NCBI GenBank assembly: GCA_028707535.1
Contig: JAQWAU010000005.1
Coordinates: 1-64,000, forward strand
Origin: Heliobacteriaceae bacterium
GTDB taxonomy: Bacteria; Bacillota; Desulfitobacteriia; Heliobacteriales; Heliobacteriaceae
Direction of reading: 5' to 3'
Length of the DNA: 64,000 nucleotides
Below are positions 49,299 through 58,898 of this stretch, in pieces. Below the pieces are notes generated by a model. The model ran no database searches and had not been told where the DNA came from. It worked only from the letters and a program-made list of their open reading frames with translations. Within the stretch, counting starts at the first letter, position 1, and each line of letters starts with the position of its first letter. The translations under genes were made by a program, and so were the position numbers.

Positions 49299-50504
49299 AT
49301 GAAATATGTAGTAATTCTCGGCGATGGGATGGCGGATTATCCGGTAGCCGAGTTAGGTGGCCGTACACCTTTACAATGTGCCCGGAAACCGCACATTGAT
49401 GCGTTGGCCCGGCGGGGGCGCGTGGGTCTGGTTAAAACCGTCCCTGACGGGTTTGCGCCTGGCAGTGATGTGGCTAACCTGTCCGTGATGGGTTATGATC
49501 CCTTGGCCTACTATTCGGGACGTTCGCCGTTGGAAGCGGTAAGTATGGGTATTGACCTGGGAACAAGTGATGTTACCTTCCGGTGCAACTTGGTTACCTT
49601 GTCCGCAGAAGCCGATTATGCGGACAAGACCATGCTTGACTATAGTGCAGGGGAAATTTCTTCGGCTGAGGCGGCCTTGCTGGTTCAGGAACTCAACCGT
49701 CATTTTAAAAATCAGGAAATCGCTTTTTACGCCGGCGTTAGTTACCGGCAGTGCCTGGTGTGGAAAAACGGGCCGTCAGAGTTGGCACTGACGCCTTCCC
49801 ACGACATATTGGACCAAAAAATCGGCCCGCATTTGCCTCGGGGAGCCCAAAACGAGGTGCTCCGGCATATAATGGAAAGGTCTGCCGCCTTTTTACCCGG
49901 CCATCCGGTGAATCAGGCCCGGCAGGAAAAAGGCCTACGCCCGGCTAACGGGATCTGGTTATGGGGGGAAGGTACGAAGCCGGCCTTGCCGGGTTTTTTT
50001 GCCAAGTACCGGCTTAAGGGGTCCGTAATTTCTGCTGTCGACCTGATTAAGGGGATCGGCATCTGTGCCGGCTTAAAAGCGGTGGACGTGCCTGGCGCCA
50101 CCGGTACGTTTCACACGGATTACGCCGGCAAGGCCAGAGCGGCCCTGCAGGAATTGGCAAACGGCCAGGATTGGGTGTATGTGCACGTGGAAGCACCCGA
50201 TGAGTGTGGTCACCAGCGGGCGGTTGAAAACAAGGTCAAAGCGATCGAGATGATTGATGAATTAGTTGTGGGGATGATTTGGAACGGCCTTGAGCAGGAT
50301 GATGATTACCGGATCCTGGTGCTCCCCGATCACTTTACCCCGCTTGCTTTACGTACCCATACGGCTGATCCGGTGCCTTTTATCATGTACGCTAAAGGTG
50401 GGGAGCAAGGTGGTGGGACCAAGGGGTATGACGAAACGGTGGCCCGGGAAACCGGTTGGCTGATCACGGCAGGGCATACCTTGATGGATTTGTTTGTCGG
50501 CTAA
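49299..50504 (+). CDS. Archaeal-type cofactor-independent phosphoglycerate mutase homologue, possible homoserine kinase analogue
   Basis: Member of the ApgM branch of the alkaline phosphatase superfamily: ILGDGMAD with the metal Asp, GSDVANLSVMGYDP with the nucleophilic Ser, VEAPDECGHQ and PDHFTPLALRTHT with further metal ligands. 401 aa. By family it would interconvert 2- and 3-phosphoglycerate. However, it starts an operon with hom, thrC and lysC, and no thrB-type homoserine kinase is present between hom and thrC. Homologues in this context have been proposed as functional analogues of homoserine kinase, and that is my preferred reading; it remains inference. ATG 49299 follows ACGGAAGGAAATGAAGG. 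Confidence 0.9.
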   Translation: MKYVVILGDGMADYPVAELGGRTPLQCARKPHIDALARRGRVGLVKTVPDGFAPGSDVANLSVMGYDPLAYYSGRSPLEAVSMGIDLGTSDVTFRCNLVTLSAEADYADKTMLDYSAGEISSAEAALLVQELNRHFKNQEIAFYAGVSYRQCLVWKNGPSELALTPSHDILDQKIGPHLPRGAQNEVLRHIMERSAAFLPGHPVNQARQEKGLRPANGIWLWGEGTKPALPGFFAKYRLKGSVISAVDLIKGIGICAGLKAVDVPGATGTFHTDYAGKARAALQELANGQDWVYVHVEAPDECGHQRAVENKVKAIEMIDELVVGMIWNGLEQDDDYRILVLPDHFTPLALRTHTADPVPFIMYAKGGEQGGGTKGYDETVARETGWLITAGHTLMDLFVG

Positions 50505-50535
50505 AACGTGAACAAGGCAAGGGGTGTGAGTTTAA

Positions 50536-51825
50536 ATGAGCCAACCCATTTGGATTGGTTTGCTTGGGTTAGGTACCGTTGGGAGCGGCACCTTACGCAT
50601 TTTGGAGAACCGGGCCCAGGAGATCGCCCGGCACCTTGGCCGGGTGGTAAAAGTGAAGCGGATTTTAGTGCGGGACCGGCAAAAACCCCGCGCCGTGCCG
50701 GTGGCTCCGGAGTTGTTGACAACTAATCCGGCGGATATTTTGGCGGATCCGGAGATTAAGATTGTCGTTGAATTGATCGGGGGGATTGAACCCGCCTTTA
50801 GTTACATTAAACAGGCTTTGCACGCCGGGAAAAATGTGGTCACCGCGAATAAAGACCTGATCGCCGGTCATGGTGGGGAATTATTGCCCTTGGCCGCTGA
50901 AAAGGGTTTAGACTTTGAATTCGAGGCCTCGGTTGCCGGCGGGATCCCGATTATCCGGCCGCTTAAGGTTTGCCTGGCGGGGAATAAAATCGAAGAAGTC
51001 AAGGGGATTATCAACGGCACGACCAACTTTATCTTGACCAAGATGACCCGGGAGGGTAGTGATTTTGCGGCGGTCTTGCAGGCAGCCCAGGCGTTGGGTT
51101 ATGCGGAAGCCGACCCGACCGCCGATGTGGAAGGCCTGGATGCCGCCCGGAAGCTGGCCATTTTGGCTTCGATCGCTTTTAACACCCGGATTACTTTGGA
51201 TGATGTGTTTGTTGAGGGGATCACGAAAATCACCGCCCGGGATATTGAATATGCCCGGCAGATGGGTTACACGATTAAACTGCTGGGGATCGCTAAGGAG
51301 CAGGATGGCCGGGTAGAGGTCCGGGTACATCCGGCCATGATTTCGGCCAACCACCCCTTGGCCGCGGTAAATGATGTTTTTAACGCGATTTTTGTCAAAG
51401 GTGATGCGGTGGGAGAAACGATGTTTTACGGCCGGGGGGCCGGGGAACTCCCTACCGGCAGCGCCGTGGTCGGGGACATTATTGATGTGGCCCGCAACAT
51501 TATTGACGGCAATACCGGGCGTTTGGCCTGTACCTGTTATTATGAAAAACCGGTGAAACCAATCGGCCAGATTGAAACCAAGTTCTACCTCCGCCTTTTG
51601 GTGCTGGAAAAGCCGGGGGTGTTGGCGGCGATTGCCGGTATCTTCGGTCAGGAAGGGGTTAGCTTGCAAACGGTGATTCAGCCCCATCAGGTGGGTGATG
51701 AAGCGGAGATTGTGCTGGTGACCCACCAGGTTAAGGAAATAAATTTGCAAAATGCCTTGCGGTGTTTGGAACAATTACCGATTGTGAAGGCAATCAGCAA
51801 TGTGGTCCGGGTCGAGCAAGGGTAA
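50536..51825 (+). CDS. hom: Homoserine dehydrogenase
   Basis: Reduces aspartate semialdehyde to homoserine. LLGLGTVGSGTL is the nucleotide-binding motif, TANKDLIAGHG, and INGTTNFILTKM with GYAEADPTADVEGLDAARKLAIL the catalytic region. A C-terminal ACT domain (about 350-429, FYLRLLVLEKPGVLAAIAGIF) should give feedback control. 429 aa. ATG 50536 follows AAGGGGTGTGAG. Next gene thrC is 21 nt away. Confidence 0.97.
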   Translation: MSQPIWIGLLGLGTVGSGTLRILENRAQEIARHLGRVVKVKRILVRDRQKPRAVPVAPELLTTNPADILADPEIKIVVELIGGIEPAFSYIKQALHAGKNVVTANKDLIAGHGGELLPLAAEKGLDFEFEASVAGGIPIIRPLKVCLAGNKIEEVKGIINGTTNFILTKMTREGSDFAAVLQAAQALGYAEADPTADVEGLDAARKLAILASIAFNTRITLDDVFVEGITKITARDIEYARQMGYTIKLLGIAKEQDGRVEVRVHPAMISANHPLAAVNDVFNAIFVKGDAVGETMFYGRGAGELPTGSAVVGDIIDVARNIIDGNTGRLACTCYYEKPVKPIGQIETKFYLRLLVLEKPGVLAAIAGIFGQEGVSLQTVIQPHQVGDEAEIVLVTHQVKEINLQNALRCLEQLPIVKAISNVVRVEQG

Positions 51826-51846
51826 GGGAAGGGAAGGGTTCAACAG

Positions 51847-52896
51847 GTGATTTGGCAAGGAGTAATACCTACTTACAAGGAATATTTGCCGGTAACTGAA
51901 CAGACGCCAATGGTGACCATCAGCGAGGGGAACACGCCTTTGCTTCCGGTACCCCGGATTTCAACGCAGCTCGGGCTGGAACTTTATTTTAAATACGAAG
52001 GCATGAACCCGACCGGTTCATTTAAGGACCGGGGGATGTGTATGGCGGTGGCTAAAGCCTTAGAGGCCGGATCCCAGGCGATTATGTGTGCCTCTACCGG
52101 TAATACCTCGGCGGCGGCGGCTGCCTATGCCGCCCGGTGTGGTCTCAAATGTATCGTGATTATCCCGGAAGGGAAGATCGCTTTGGGTAAACTGGCGCAA
52201 GCCCTGATTTACGGGGCAAAGGTGATTGCCATTGAGGGTAATTTTGACCAAGCCTTGCAAATCGTCCGGGACATTTGCGCCAAGCACCCGATTACCCTGG
52301 TTAATTCCCTCAACCCTTACCGGATTGAAGGCCAAAAGACAGCTGCTTTCGAAGTTTGTGAACAGTTGGGGGATGTGCCGGATTACCTGGCGATCCCGGT
52401 GGGTAATGCCGGAAACATCACGGCTTATTGGAAGGGCTTTACCGAGTGGCGGCAGGCCGGCAAAATCGCTAAGACACCCAAGATGATCGGGTTCGAAGCC
52501 GAAGGGGCAGCAGCGATTGCCTTTGACCGGGTGATCGAAAAACCGGAGACGGTCGCGACGGCGATCCGGATTGGGAATCCGGCTTCCTGGCAAGGAGCGG
52601 TGGCGGCAGCCCGGGATTCCGGTGGGTTGATTGACTATGTTACGGACGACGAAATTCTGGCGGCTTACCGGTTGATTGCGGCTCAAGAGGGGATTTTCTG
52701 CGAACCGGCTTCCGCTGCTTCCTTGGCCGGCGTGATCAAGAAAAAGCAGGCCGGGTATTTTGCTTCCGGGGCGAAAGTGGTTTGTGTCCTAACCGGTCAC
52801 GGGTTAAAAGATCCGGACAACGCGATCAAGTCGGTAGCCTGCGGGCCGGTCATGGTGCCGGCTACCGAAGCGGCGGTTTTACGGGAGGTTTTATAG
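51847..52896 (+). CDS. thrC: Threonine synthase
   Basis: PLP enzyme turning phosphohomoserine into threonine. [13 protein letters not shown] contains the PLP lysine, [17 protein letters not shown] the phosphate-binding loop partner, and [12 protein letters not shown] the cofactor phosphate loop. 349 aa is the short form. GTG 51847 follows AAGGGAAGGG. Its need for phosphohomoserine implies a homoserine kinase activity, which is not otherwise encoded here. Confidence 0.97.
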   Translation: MIWQGVIPTYKEYLPVTEQTPMVTISEGNTPLLPVPRISTQLGLELYFKYEGMNPTGSFKDRGMCMAVAKALEAGSQAIMCASTGNTSAAAAAYAARCGLKCIVIIPEGKIALGKLAQALIYGAKVIAIEGNFDQALQIVRDICAKHPITLVNSLNPYRIEGQKTAAFEVCEQLGDVPDYLAIPVGNAGNITAYWKGFTEWRQAGKIAKTPKMIGFEAEGAAAIAFDRVIEKPETVATAIRIGNPASWQGAVAAARDSGGLIDYVTDDEILAAYRLIAAQEGIFCEPASAASLAGVIKKKQAGYFASGAKVVCVLTGHGLKDPDNAIKSVACGPVMVPATEAAVLREVL

Positions 52897-52897
52897 T

Positions 52898-54118
52898 ATG
52901 GCCTTGGTTGTCCAAAAGTTTGGGGGTAGTTCCGTAGCTGACCCCGACCGGATTAAGAGGGTGGCCCGGCGGGTTGTCGATACGAAAGAACAAGGCAACC
53001 AAGTCGTGGTGATCGTATCGGCGATGGGGGACACCACCGATGATTTGATTAGTTTGGCGAGACAGATCACCACCAAACCGAAAAGCCGGGAAATGGATAT
53101 GTTGCTGGCCACAGGCGAACAGATCTCGATTGCCTTGTTGGCGATGGCGATCGACGAATTGGGTCACCCGGTGGTCTCGCTCACCGGGCCCCAGGTTGGG
53201 ATTGTAACGGAACCTGTCCACGGGAAAGCGAAGATCCTGGCGATTAGTCCGGAACGTTTGCGCCAGGAATTAAACGGCGGCAACATCATTATTGTCGCCG
53301 GTTTTCAAGGGGCGACCAATACGGGGGAGATTACTACCCTCGGCCGGGGTGGTTCCGATACAACGGCAGTCGGGGTGGCGGCTTGTCTGCATGCTGATGT
53401 GTGCGAGATTTTTACCGATGTTGACGGGGTTTACACCGCCGATCCCCGGGTTGTTCCCCAGGCGCGTAAACTGGAGGCCGTTACTTATGACGAGATGTTG
53501 GAGTTAGCCAGTCTGGGGGCCCAGGTCCTGCATCCCCGGGCGGTGGAGTTAGGGAAAGAGTACCAGATTCCGATTCGTGTCCGTTCCAGTTTTAATTACC
53601 ATGCCGGTACACTGGTACAGGAGGGGAGTTCATCCATGGAAAAAGAAATCATGGTCAGCGGGGTGGCCTATGATGTCAATGTGGCGAAAATTGCCCTTTT
53701 TGACGTGCCTGACCAACCGGGCATCGCTTACCGGCTATTCAAAGCTTTGGCGGATGAACGGGTTAATGTGGATATGATTATCCAGAGTGCCAAACGCAAT
53801 CATACAAACGATATCAGTTTTACCGTTGTGCAGGATGATTTAGGGACAGCGGTTAAGGTAGTTGAACGGATCAAGGCGGAAATCGGGGCCGGGGACTTTA
53901 TCTTTGATGATGGGGTGGCAAAAGTTTCGATCGTGGGGGCCGGGATGATCACCCGTCCGGGAGTGGCGGCGATGATGTTCGAAGCCCTGGCGGACGCCGG
54001 AATTAATATCGAAATGATCTCAACCTCGGAAGTCAAGGTTTCCTGTGTGGTTAAAGGGGACCAAATCAAGCAGGCGGTCCAGGTTGTTCACGCTAAATTC
54101 GATTTGGCGGCAGACTAA
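52898..54118 (+). CDS. lysC: Aspartate kinase
   Basis: First step of the Lys/Thr/Met branch, phosphorylating aspartate. [11 protein letters not shown] is the N-terminal kinase signature, [16 protein letters not shown] the aspartate-binding block. Two ACT domains follow (about 265-400). An in-frame GTG/ATG near 53638 preceded by GAGGGGAG (start of MEKEIMVSG) resembles the internal start that in Bacillus yields a separate beta subunit. 406 aa. ATG 52898 is one base after the thrC stop. No lysine riboswitch is present because it is inside the operon. Confidence 0.96.
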   Translation: MALVVQKFGGSSVADPDRIKRVARRVVDTKEQGNQVVVIVSAMGDTTDDLISLARQITTKPKSREMDMLLATGEQISIALLAMAIDELGHPVVSLTGPQVGIVTEPVHGKAKILAISPERLRQELNGGNIIIVAGFQGATNTGEITTLGRGGSDTTAVGVAACLHADVCEIFTDVDGVYTADPRVVPQARKLEAVTYDEMLELASLGAQVLHPRAVELGKEYQIPIRVRSSFNYHAGTLVQEGSSSMEKEIMVSGVAYDVNVAKIALFDVPDQPGIAYRLFKALADERVNVDMIIQSAKRNHTNDISFTVVQDDLGTAVKVVERIKAEIGAGDFIFDDGVAKVSIVGAGMITRPGVAAMMFEALADAGINIEMISTSEVKVSCVVKGDQIKQAVQVVHAKFDLAAD

Positions 54119-54181
54119 AAAACCGGGTTAATTTTGTCACCAGACAACCGGTAGTTGGGTATTTTGTTGAGAATAAATTTA

Positions 54182-54209
54182 TTGACTTTGAGGGTGGTGA
54201 TGCTATAAT
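54182..54209 (+). promoter_or_regulatory. Sigma-A promoter of speD
   Basis: TTGACT (54182-54187) and TATAAT (54204-54209) are 16 bp apart. Transcription would start about 35-40 nt before the speD ATG. Confidence 0.87.
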
Positions 54210-54253
54210 CAACCTTGGTTCAAAAATTTAATAATCAAAAGGAGGCGTGATAA

Positions 54254-54634
54254 ATGACCAATGCTTTAGGCCGCCACGTTCTCGCAGAAGTTTACGGTTG
54301 TGATTTTAATCTTCTTAACGATGTACACAAGGTTGAAGAGATCATGGTGAACGCGGCGCTGGAAGCGGGCGCGGAAATCCGCGAATTTGTATTTCATAAG
54401 TTTAGTCCTCAAGGTGTTAGCGGTGTAGTGGTAATTTCGGAGTCGCATCTGGCGATCCATACCTGGCCCGAATTGGGTTACGCAGCAATTGATGTTTTTA
54501 CCTGCGGGGATAAGGTTAACCCGTGGGATGCTTGCCAGTACATGCAAAAAGGGTTTAAGGCCGCACACGTTACCGCGCAAGAGGTTAAACGGGGTCTAAT
54601 TCACTCAGCCCCGAAAGCGGCGGTCAACCTATAG
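54254..54634 (+). CDS. speD: S-adenosylmethionine decarboxylase proenzyme
   Basis: Pyruvoyl enzyme giving decarboxylated AdoMet for spermidine synthesis. It is the short bacterial/archaeal form (126 aa). Self-cleavage is expected between Glu63 and Ser64 in SESHLAIHTWPE; the pyruvoyl group then comes from the Ser. DVFTCG carries the conserved Cys used in processing. ATG 54254 follows AGGAGGCGTG. It is a single-gene unit with its own promoter and terminator; no spermidine synthase gene is next to it. Confidence 0.97.
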   Translation: MTNALGRHVLAEVYGCDFNLLNDVHKVEEIMVNAALEAGAEIREFVFHKFSPQGVSGVVVISESHLAIHTWPELGYAAIDVFTCGDKVNPWDACQYMQKGFKAAHVTAQEVKRGLIHSAPKAAVNL

Positions 54635-54688
54635 GAGGGATATTTATTTTATTACCCCACATATGTTACACACCAAATAATGCTTTAT

Positions 54689-54735
54689 AACTAAAGCCCA
54701 ACAAATCATATAGGATGGCGGGCTTTAGTTTTTTT
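54689..54735 (+). terminator. Terminator of speD
   Basis: AACTAAAGCCC and GGGCTTTAGTT pair perfectly over 11 bp with a 20-nt loop and run into TTTTT. Confidence 0.85.
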
Positions 54736-54836
54736 GTGCCCATTAATCCCCTAGGGCAGGATTTTTACCGCTATGCTAGAATTATAAAAAGACCTGACGG
54801 GGAAAATTCGTTAGGTTTATAAAGGGGTTTTTGGAA

Positions 54837-55637
54837 ATGGCTTTGCGGATTTGGAAATCGCTCCTCCCGGAGCTGGCCAAAGTGCAGGCCTGGTTGGATA
54901 AAGAAATGCAGATCCGGTCAGGTCATGTTGGGCAGCTAATGGGCTGGCCGGCCAGCTATTTGGAGCAGGTTTCCCCGGCATCCCTGCTGGTGTTACTGAT
55001 CGCCCGCATGTTTGGGGATCCGAACCGCCAGGCGGCTTACCTGGCGAATGTGGTCCAATTAATTGATTTGGCGATGGAAATTCACCGCAAGGTGCCGGAT
55101 GAAGAAGCTGCGGTTGCAGCCGTAGACAAAAATGGGATTCCTTTTTCCGTTTTAGTTGGTGATCTCTTATACGGCCAATTTTTTGCCGGCTTGTGCCGTA
55201 GTGGTCTTTTGGAATTCTTGAGCCCGTTGTCTGTGGCCATCTGCCGGATGCACGAAGGCGGGATGATGCGCAAGGAGTTGGCGGGCGGGCCGGCAAACAC
55301 CGAAAAGATTGAGACCATGCGGGAATTGGAGTTTGCTAGTTTACCGGTGGCTGCCTGCCGTTTGGCCGGGCAACTTTCCGGGGCTTTGCCTGACCAGATC
55401 CAGGCTTTGGAGCGGTTAGGGCAGGCGATCGGTCTGCTGAACGGGGCGGTGGTTGTACCGGCGTCGCCGGGGCAGATCAGTGCTTGGCTGGGGCAGGCTC
55501 TCGATGCTTTAAAAAAACTGCCGCCCGGTCGTATGCGGGAAGCCTGCCGGGACTTGCTTGACCAGCTCAGTGGCAGGAGTGGTGAACAGGATTACCGGTT
55601 GGCATCTGGCTTGGGTAAGGCGTTGGTCGCGCGGTAA
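54837..55637 (+). CDS. Degenerate prenyl synthase-like protein (HepS-like component I)
   Basis: Helical protein of 266 aa whose layout follows the trans-prenyltransferase fold: AAYLANVVQLIDLAMEIHRKV at the place of helix D and VLVGDLLYGQFFAGLCRSG at the place of the GD-x-L motif, then SVAICRMHEGGMM. The Asp-rich catalytic motifs are missing, so it should not be active alone. It lies directly before menG, the position of hepS in the Bacillus hepS-menG-hepT operon, and is probably the small subunit of the heptaprenyl diphosphate synthase. The catalytic hepT is not here. ATG 54837 follows AAAGGGG at 9 nt. Assignment is by fold pattern and context, not by strong sequence identity. Confidence 0.65.
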   Translation: MALRIWKSLLPELAKVQAWLDKEMQIRSGHVGQLMGWPASYLEQVSPASLLVLLIARMFGDPNRQAAYLANVVQLIDLAMEIHRKVPDEEAAVAAVDKNGIPFSVLVGDLLYGQFFAGLCRSGLLEFLSPLSVAICRMHEGGMMRKELAGGPANTEKIETMRELEFASLPVAACRLAGQLSGALPDQIQALERLGQAIGLLNGAVVVPASPGQISAWLGQALDALKKLPPGRMREACRDLLDQLSGRSGEQDYRLASGLGKALVAR

Positions 55638-55681
55638 ACGGCCTTTTCCCGCAATTTTTATCCGGATGGGGGGTAGTTTTC

Positions 55682-56413
55682 TTGGCGGTTTCCGGGCAAT
55701 TCCGTTCTGCTGCCGAAAAGGAACGGTTCATTCAAGCGACTTTTTCCACTATTGCCGGGTGTTATGACGGCATGAACCGGGTGATGACTTTTTCGCTGGA
55801 CCGCCGGTGGCGCCGGTATACGGTGCAATTGTCGGGTATGCCCGCTGGTGGCCGGGCCTTGGATGTTTGCTGTGGCACCGGGGAATTGGCGCGGGCTTTG
55901 GCGGAGCGTACCGGACCGGCCGGCCGGGTTACCGGCTTGGATTTTAACCGGGAAATGTTGCAGATCGCCAAGCGCAAACAGGAGCAAGGATTACTGGCGG
56001 ATTCGATTGATTTTGTGCAGGGAAATGCCATGGCTTTGCCTTTCCCAGACAACCAATTCGATACGGCGACGATTGGGTTCGGTTTGCGTAACGTACCGGA
56101 TTACCGCCAAGTTTTACGGGAAATGCGGCGGGTTGTTCGCCCCGGGGGAACGGTAGTTTCTTTGGAAACAGGTAAACCTACCTTGCCGGTTTTTAAGTCG
56201 CTGCATGGTCTTTATGTTGGCTTATTCGTCCCCTTGATTGACCGGTTAGCTGCCGGCAAAAACGGGCCATATGCCTGGCTAGCCAGTTCGGCAGAGGCGT
56301 TTTTGCCCCAAGAAGCCTTAGCTCAGGTTTTCCGGGAAATCGGTCTGGACAACGTTTTTTTTCGCAACATCTTTGGGGGAGCGGCAGCGGTTCACGTGGG
56401 GGTTAAGTCTTGA
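55682..56413 (+). CDS. menG: Demethylmenaquinone methyltransferase
   Basis: UbiE/MenG family AdoMet-dependent C-methyltransferase for the last step of menaquinone synthesis. ALDVCCGTGELARAL is motif I, VTGLDFNREMLQIAK motif II, FPDNQFDTATIGFGLRNV motif III. RVMTFSLDRRWRR near the start is typical of the family. 243 aa. TTG 55682 follows GGGGGG. It opens a run of menaquinone genes. Confidence 0.95.
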   Translation: MAVSGQFRSAAEKERFIQATFSTIAGCYDGMNRVMTFSLDRRWRRYTVQLSGMPAGGRALDVCCGTGELARALAERTGPAGRVTGLDFNREMLQIAKRKQEQGLLADSIDFVQGNAMALPFPDNQFDTATIGFGLRNVPDYRQVLREMRRVVRPGGTVVSLETGKPTLPVFKSLHGLYVGLFVPLIDRLAAGKNGPYAWLASSAEAFLPQEALAQVFREIGLDNVFFRNIFGGAAAVHVGVKS

Positions 56414-56537
56414 CGTTTCGAGGGAAACAATGTTAATCGATGGTGCCATTTTTTACCGGAGAGCTGTTTAGCCAGTTTGGTCTGGGCGGTTGCTCCGGAT
56501 TTTGTTGCCGGTACATTTTTGTTTGAGGAGGATTAAC

Positions 56538-57983
56538 TTGGCCTTTAAAGATTTGCGCGAATTTATCCAGGCTCTGGAGCAACGCGGGTGGTTGAAGCGG
56601 ATCACGGCCGCCGTTGACCCTTATTTGGAGATTAGTGCAATTACCGACCGGGTGGTAAAACAGGGTGGCCCGGCGTTGCTTTTTGAAAATGTCAAAGGAT
56701 CCCGTTTGCCGGTACTGACCAATGCCGTCGGTTCTTTTGACCGGCTGAAAATGGCTTTGGGGGTGGCCGATCTGGACGAAACCGGCCGGGAGATCATGAG
56801 TTTTTTGCAGCCACCGGAGGCGGCCGGCTCGCTATTGGGAAAAATCAAAGCTTTACCTAAAATCGCCCAGATCGGCAACTTTTTACCCCGGACTGTGCGC
56901 ACCGGCCCGGTTAAGGAAGTGATTCAAAAGACCCCTGATCTGACGCAACTGCCGGTTCTAACTACTTGGCCGGATGATGGGGGGCCGTTTATTACCCTGC
57001 CTTTGGTTTTTTCTAAGGACCCGCAGTCCGGGCGGCGTAATGTGGGGATGTATCGCCTCCAGGTCTATGACCGGCAAACTACCGGCATGCACTGGCACCG
57101 CCATAAGCAAGGGGCCCGGCATATGCGGAAACATCAAGACCTGGGCCGCCGGATGGAAGTGGCGGTGGCCCTCGGTGGCGACCCGATTTTGACTTACGCG
57201 GCAACCGCGCCTTTGCCGCCGGATATCGATGAAATGTTGTTTGCCGGGTTTTTACGGAAAAGCCCGGTGGAAATGGTGCCCTGTGAAACCGTAGATTTGG
57301 TGGTGCCTGCTCATGCGGAGATTATCCTTGAGGGTTATGTGGATCCGGAGGAGCTGCGGCGGGAAGGGCCGTTTGGCGACCATACCGGTTTTTATTCGTT
57401 AGCAGATGACTATCCGGTGTTTCACCTTACCTGTATTACCCATCGCCAAGACCCGATTTATCCGGCTACAGTGGTTGGGCGGCCACCGATGGAGGACTGC
57501 TACCTGGGTAAAGCCACCGAACGGATTTTTTTGCCGTTATTGCGGCTGCAACTGCCGGAGATTGTGGACATTAATTTGCCGTGGGAAGGGGTGTTTCACA
57601 ACCTGGTGGTTGTGGCGATTGAAAAAGCTTACCCCGGCCATGCCCGGAAGGTGATGAGCGCTTTGTGGGGCATGGGGCAAATGATGTTTACGAAAACCAT
57701 TATTGTGGTCGATGCGGCGGTTAATGTGCAAGATATGAGCGAGGTCTGGTGGCGGGTCTGGAACAATATCGACCCCCGCCGGGATACGATGATTGTGGAC
57801 GGGCCTTTGGATGCCCTGGACCATGCCGCTCCATTACCGTGTTATGGTTCGAAATTAGGGATTGACGCGACGCAAAAATGGCCGGAGGAAGGCTACTCCC
57901 GCGAATGGCCGGGTGACCTGGAGATGCCGGTTGATGTTCAGGAGCGGGTAACCCGGCGGTGGCGGGAATACGGACTGGATTAA
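56538..57983 (+). CDS. UbiD-family decarboxylase (menaquinone biosynthesis)
   Basis: Prenylated-flavin decarboxylase acting on an aromatic acid. The start ALEQRGWLKRI, the middle RLQVYDRQTTGMHWHRHKQG, and EELRREGPFGDHTGFYS with the catalytic Arg and Glu residues are UbiD hallmarks. In futalosine-route organisms a UbiD homologue (MqnL) decarboxylates the prenylated 1,4-dihydroxy-6-naphthoate, and the neighbours mqnA, mqnC and mqnE support that. The UbiX partner that makes prenyl-FMN is not in this window. TTG 56538 follows GGAGGATTAAC and is preferred over the ORF-track start 56490; 481 aa. Confidence 0.93.
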   Translation: MAFKDLREFIQALEQRGWLKRITAAVDPYLEISAITDRVVKQGGPALLFENVKGSRLPVLTNAVGSFDRLKMALGVADLDETGREIMSFLQPPEAAGSLLGKIKALPKIAQIGNFLPRTVRTGPVKEVIQKTPDLTQLPVLTTWPDDGGPFITLPLVFSKDPQSGRRNVGMYRLQVYDRQTTGMHWHRHKQGARHMRKHQDLGRRMEVAVALGGDPILTYAATAPLPPDIDEMLFAGFLRKSPVEMVPCETVDLVVPAHAEIILEGYVDPEELRREGPFGDHTGFYSLADDYPVFHLTCITHRQDPIYPATVVGRPPMEDCYLGKATERIFLPLLRLQLPEIVDINLPWEGVFHNLVVVAIEKAYPGHARKVMSALWGMGQMMFTKTIIVVDAAVNVQDMSEVWWRVWNNIDPRRDTMIVDGPLDALDHAAPLPCYGSKLGIDATQKWPEEGYSREWPGDLEMPVDVQERVTRRWREYGLD

Positions 57984-58009
57984 GGAGCGTTGTAGGGAGG
58001 GTGAACAAA

Positions 58010-58882
58010 ATGGCCGGGACAACCGGGGTGGTCGCCCGCATCGGCACTTTTCTGGAAATGATCAAATTTGAGCACACGGTTTTCGCCTTGCCGTTTGCGT
58101 TTATCGGGGCGATGGTGGCGGAGCAGCGGATTCCGGCCGGGCCGGTGGTTTTTTGGATCCTCGTGGCGATGGTGGGAGCCCGGACGGCGGCCATGTCGCT
58201 CAACCGGCTGATTGACCGGCACATCGACCGTTTGAACCCGCGGACGGCGAACCGGGCCTTGGTTACCGGCACCGTCGGTGTAGCGGAGACCTGGCTGTTC
58301 ATTATCTTGAGTTTCGGGTTGCTGTTTTTGGCGGCGGTGATGCTTAACCCGTTTGTTATGGCTTTGTTTCCGGTGGTAGTAATTGTGCTTTGTGGTTATT
58401 CCTACACTAAACGGTTTACCTGGGCCTGTCACTTGGTTTTGGGGGCAGCCTTAGGTTTCGCCCCGGTGGGGGCTTGGGCGGCGGTAACGGGTTCCCTTGA
58501 TTGGCCGGTCATTATTTTGGGTTTGGCCGTGACCGCCTGGGTGGCCGGTTTTGATGTTATTTATGCCTGCCAGGACCTGGACTTTGACCGGAACCACGGT
58601 ATTTTTTCGATTCCGGCGCGGTTTGGCCTGGCCAGGGGTCTTTGGTTTGCCCGGGTGCTGCATGTGGCGGCTCCGGCCTTATTGGCCTGGGCTGGGTATC
58701 TGTTAGGGATGGGGACCTGGTACTTTGCCGGCATTGCCGTGGTGGTTGTCTTATTAGCGTATGAGCATTCCTTGGTTTCCCCCCGGGATTTAAGCCGGCT
58801 CGATGCGGCTTTTTTTGCCATGAACGGTTACATTAGTGTAACAATGTTTGTTTTTACTTTAGTCGATATTTTGTTAAAGTAA
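58010..58882 (+). CDS. UbiA-family prenyltransferase (menaquinone biosynthesis)
   Basis: Integral membrane enzyme that attaches the polyprenyl tail to the naphthoate (MqnP role). The two Asp-rich motifs are present: NRLIDRHIDRLN (N-x3-D-x3-D) and DVIYACQDLDFDR. About eight to nine hydrophobic helices. ATG 58010 follows GGGAGG at 9 nt; the ORF-track start 57959 overlaps ubiD out of frame. 290 aa. Confidence 0.93.
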   Translation: MAGTTGVVARIGTFLEMIKFEHTVFALPFAFIGAMVAEQRIPAGPVVFWILVAMVGARTAAMSLNRLIDRHIDRLNPRTANRALVTGTVGVAETWLFIILSFGLLFLAAVMLNPFVMALFPVVVIVLCGYSYTKRFTWACHLVLGAALGFAPVGAWAAVTGSLDWPVIILGLAVTAWVAGFDVIYACQDLDFDRNHGIFSIPARFGLARGLWFARVLHVAAPALLAWAGYLLGMGTWYFAGIAVVVVLLAYEHSLVSPRDLSRLDAAFFAMNGYISVTMFVFTLVDILLK

Positions 58883-58898
58883 TGGGGGTAAGGGGATT

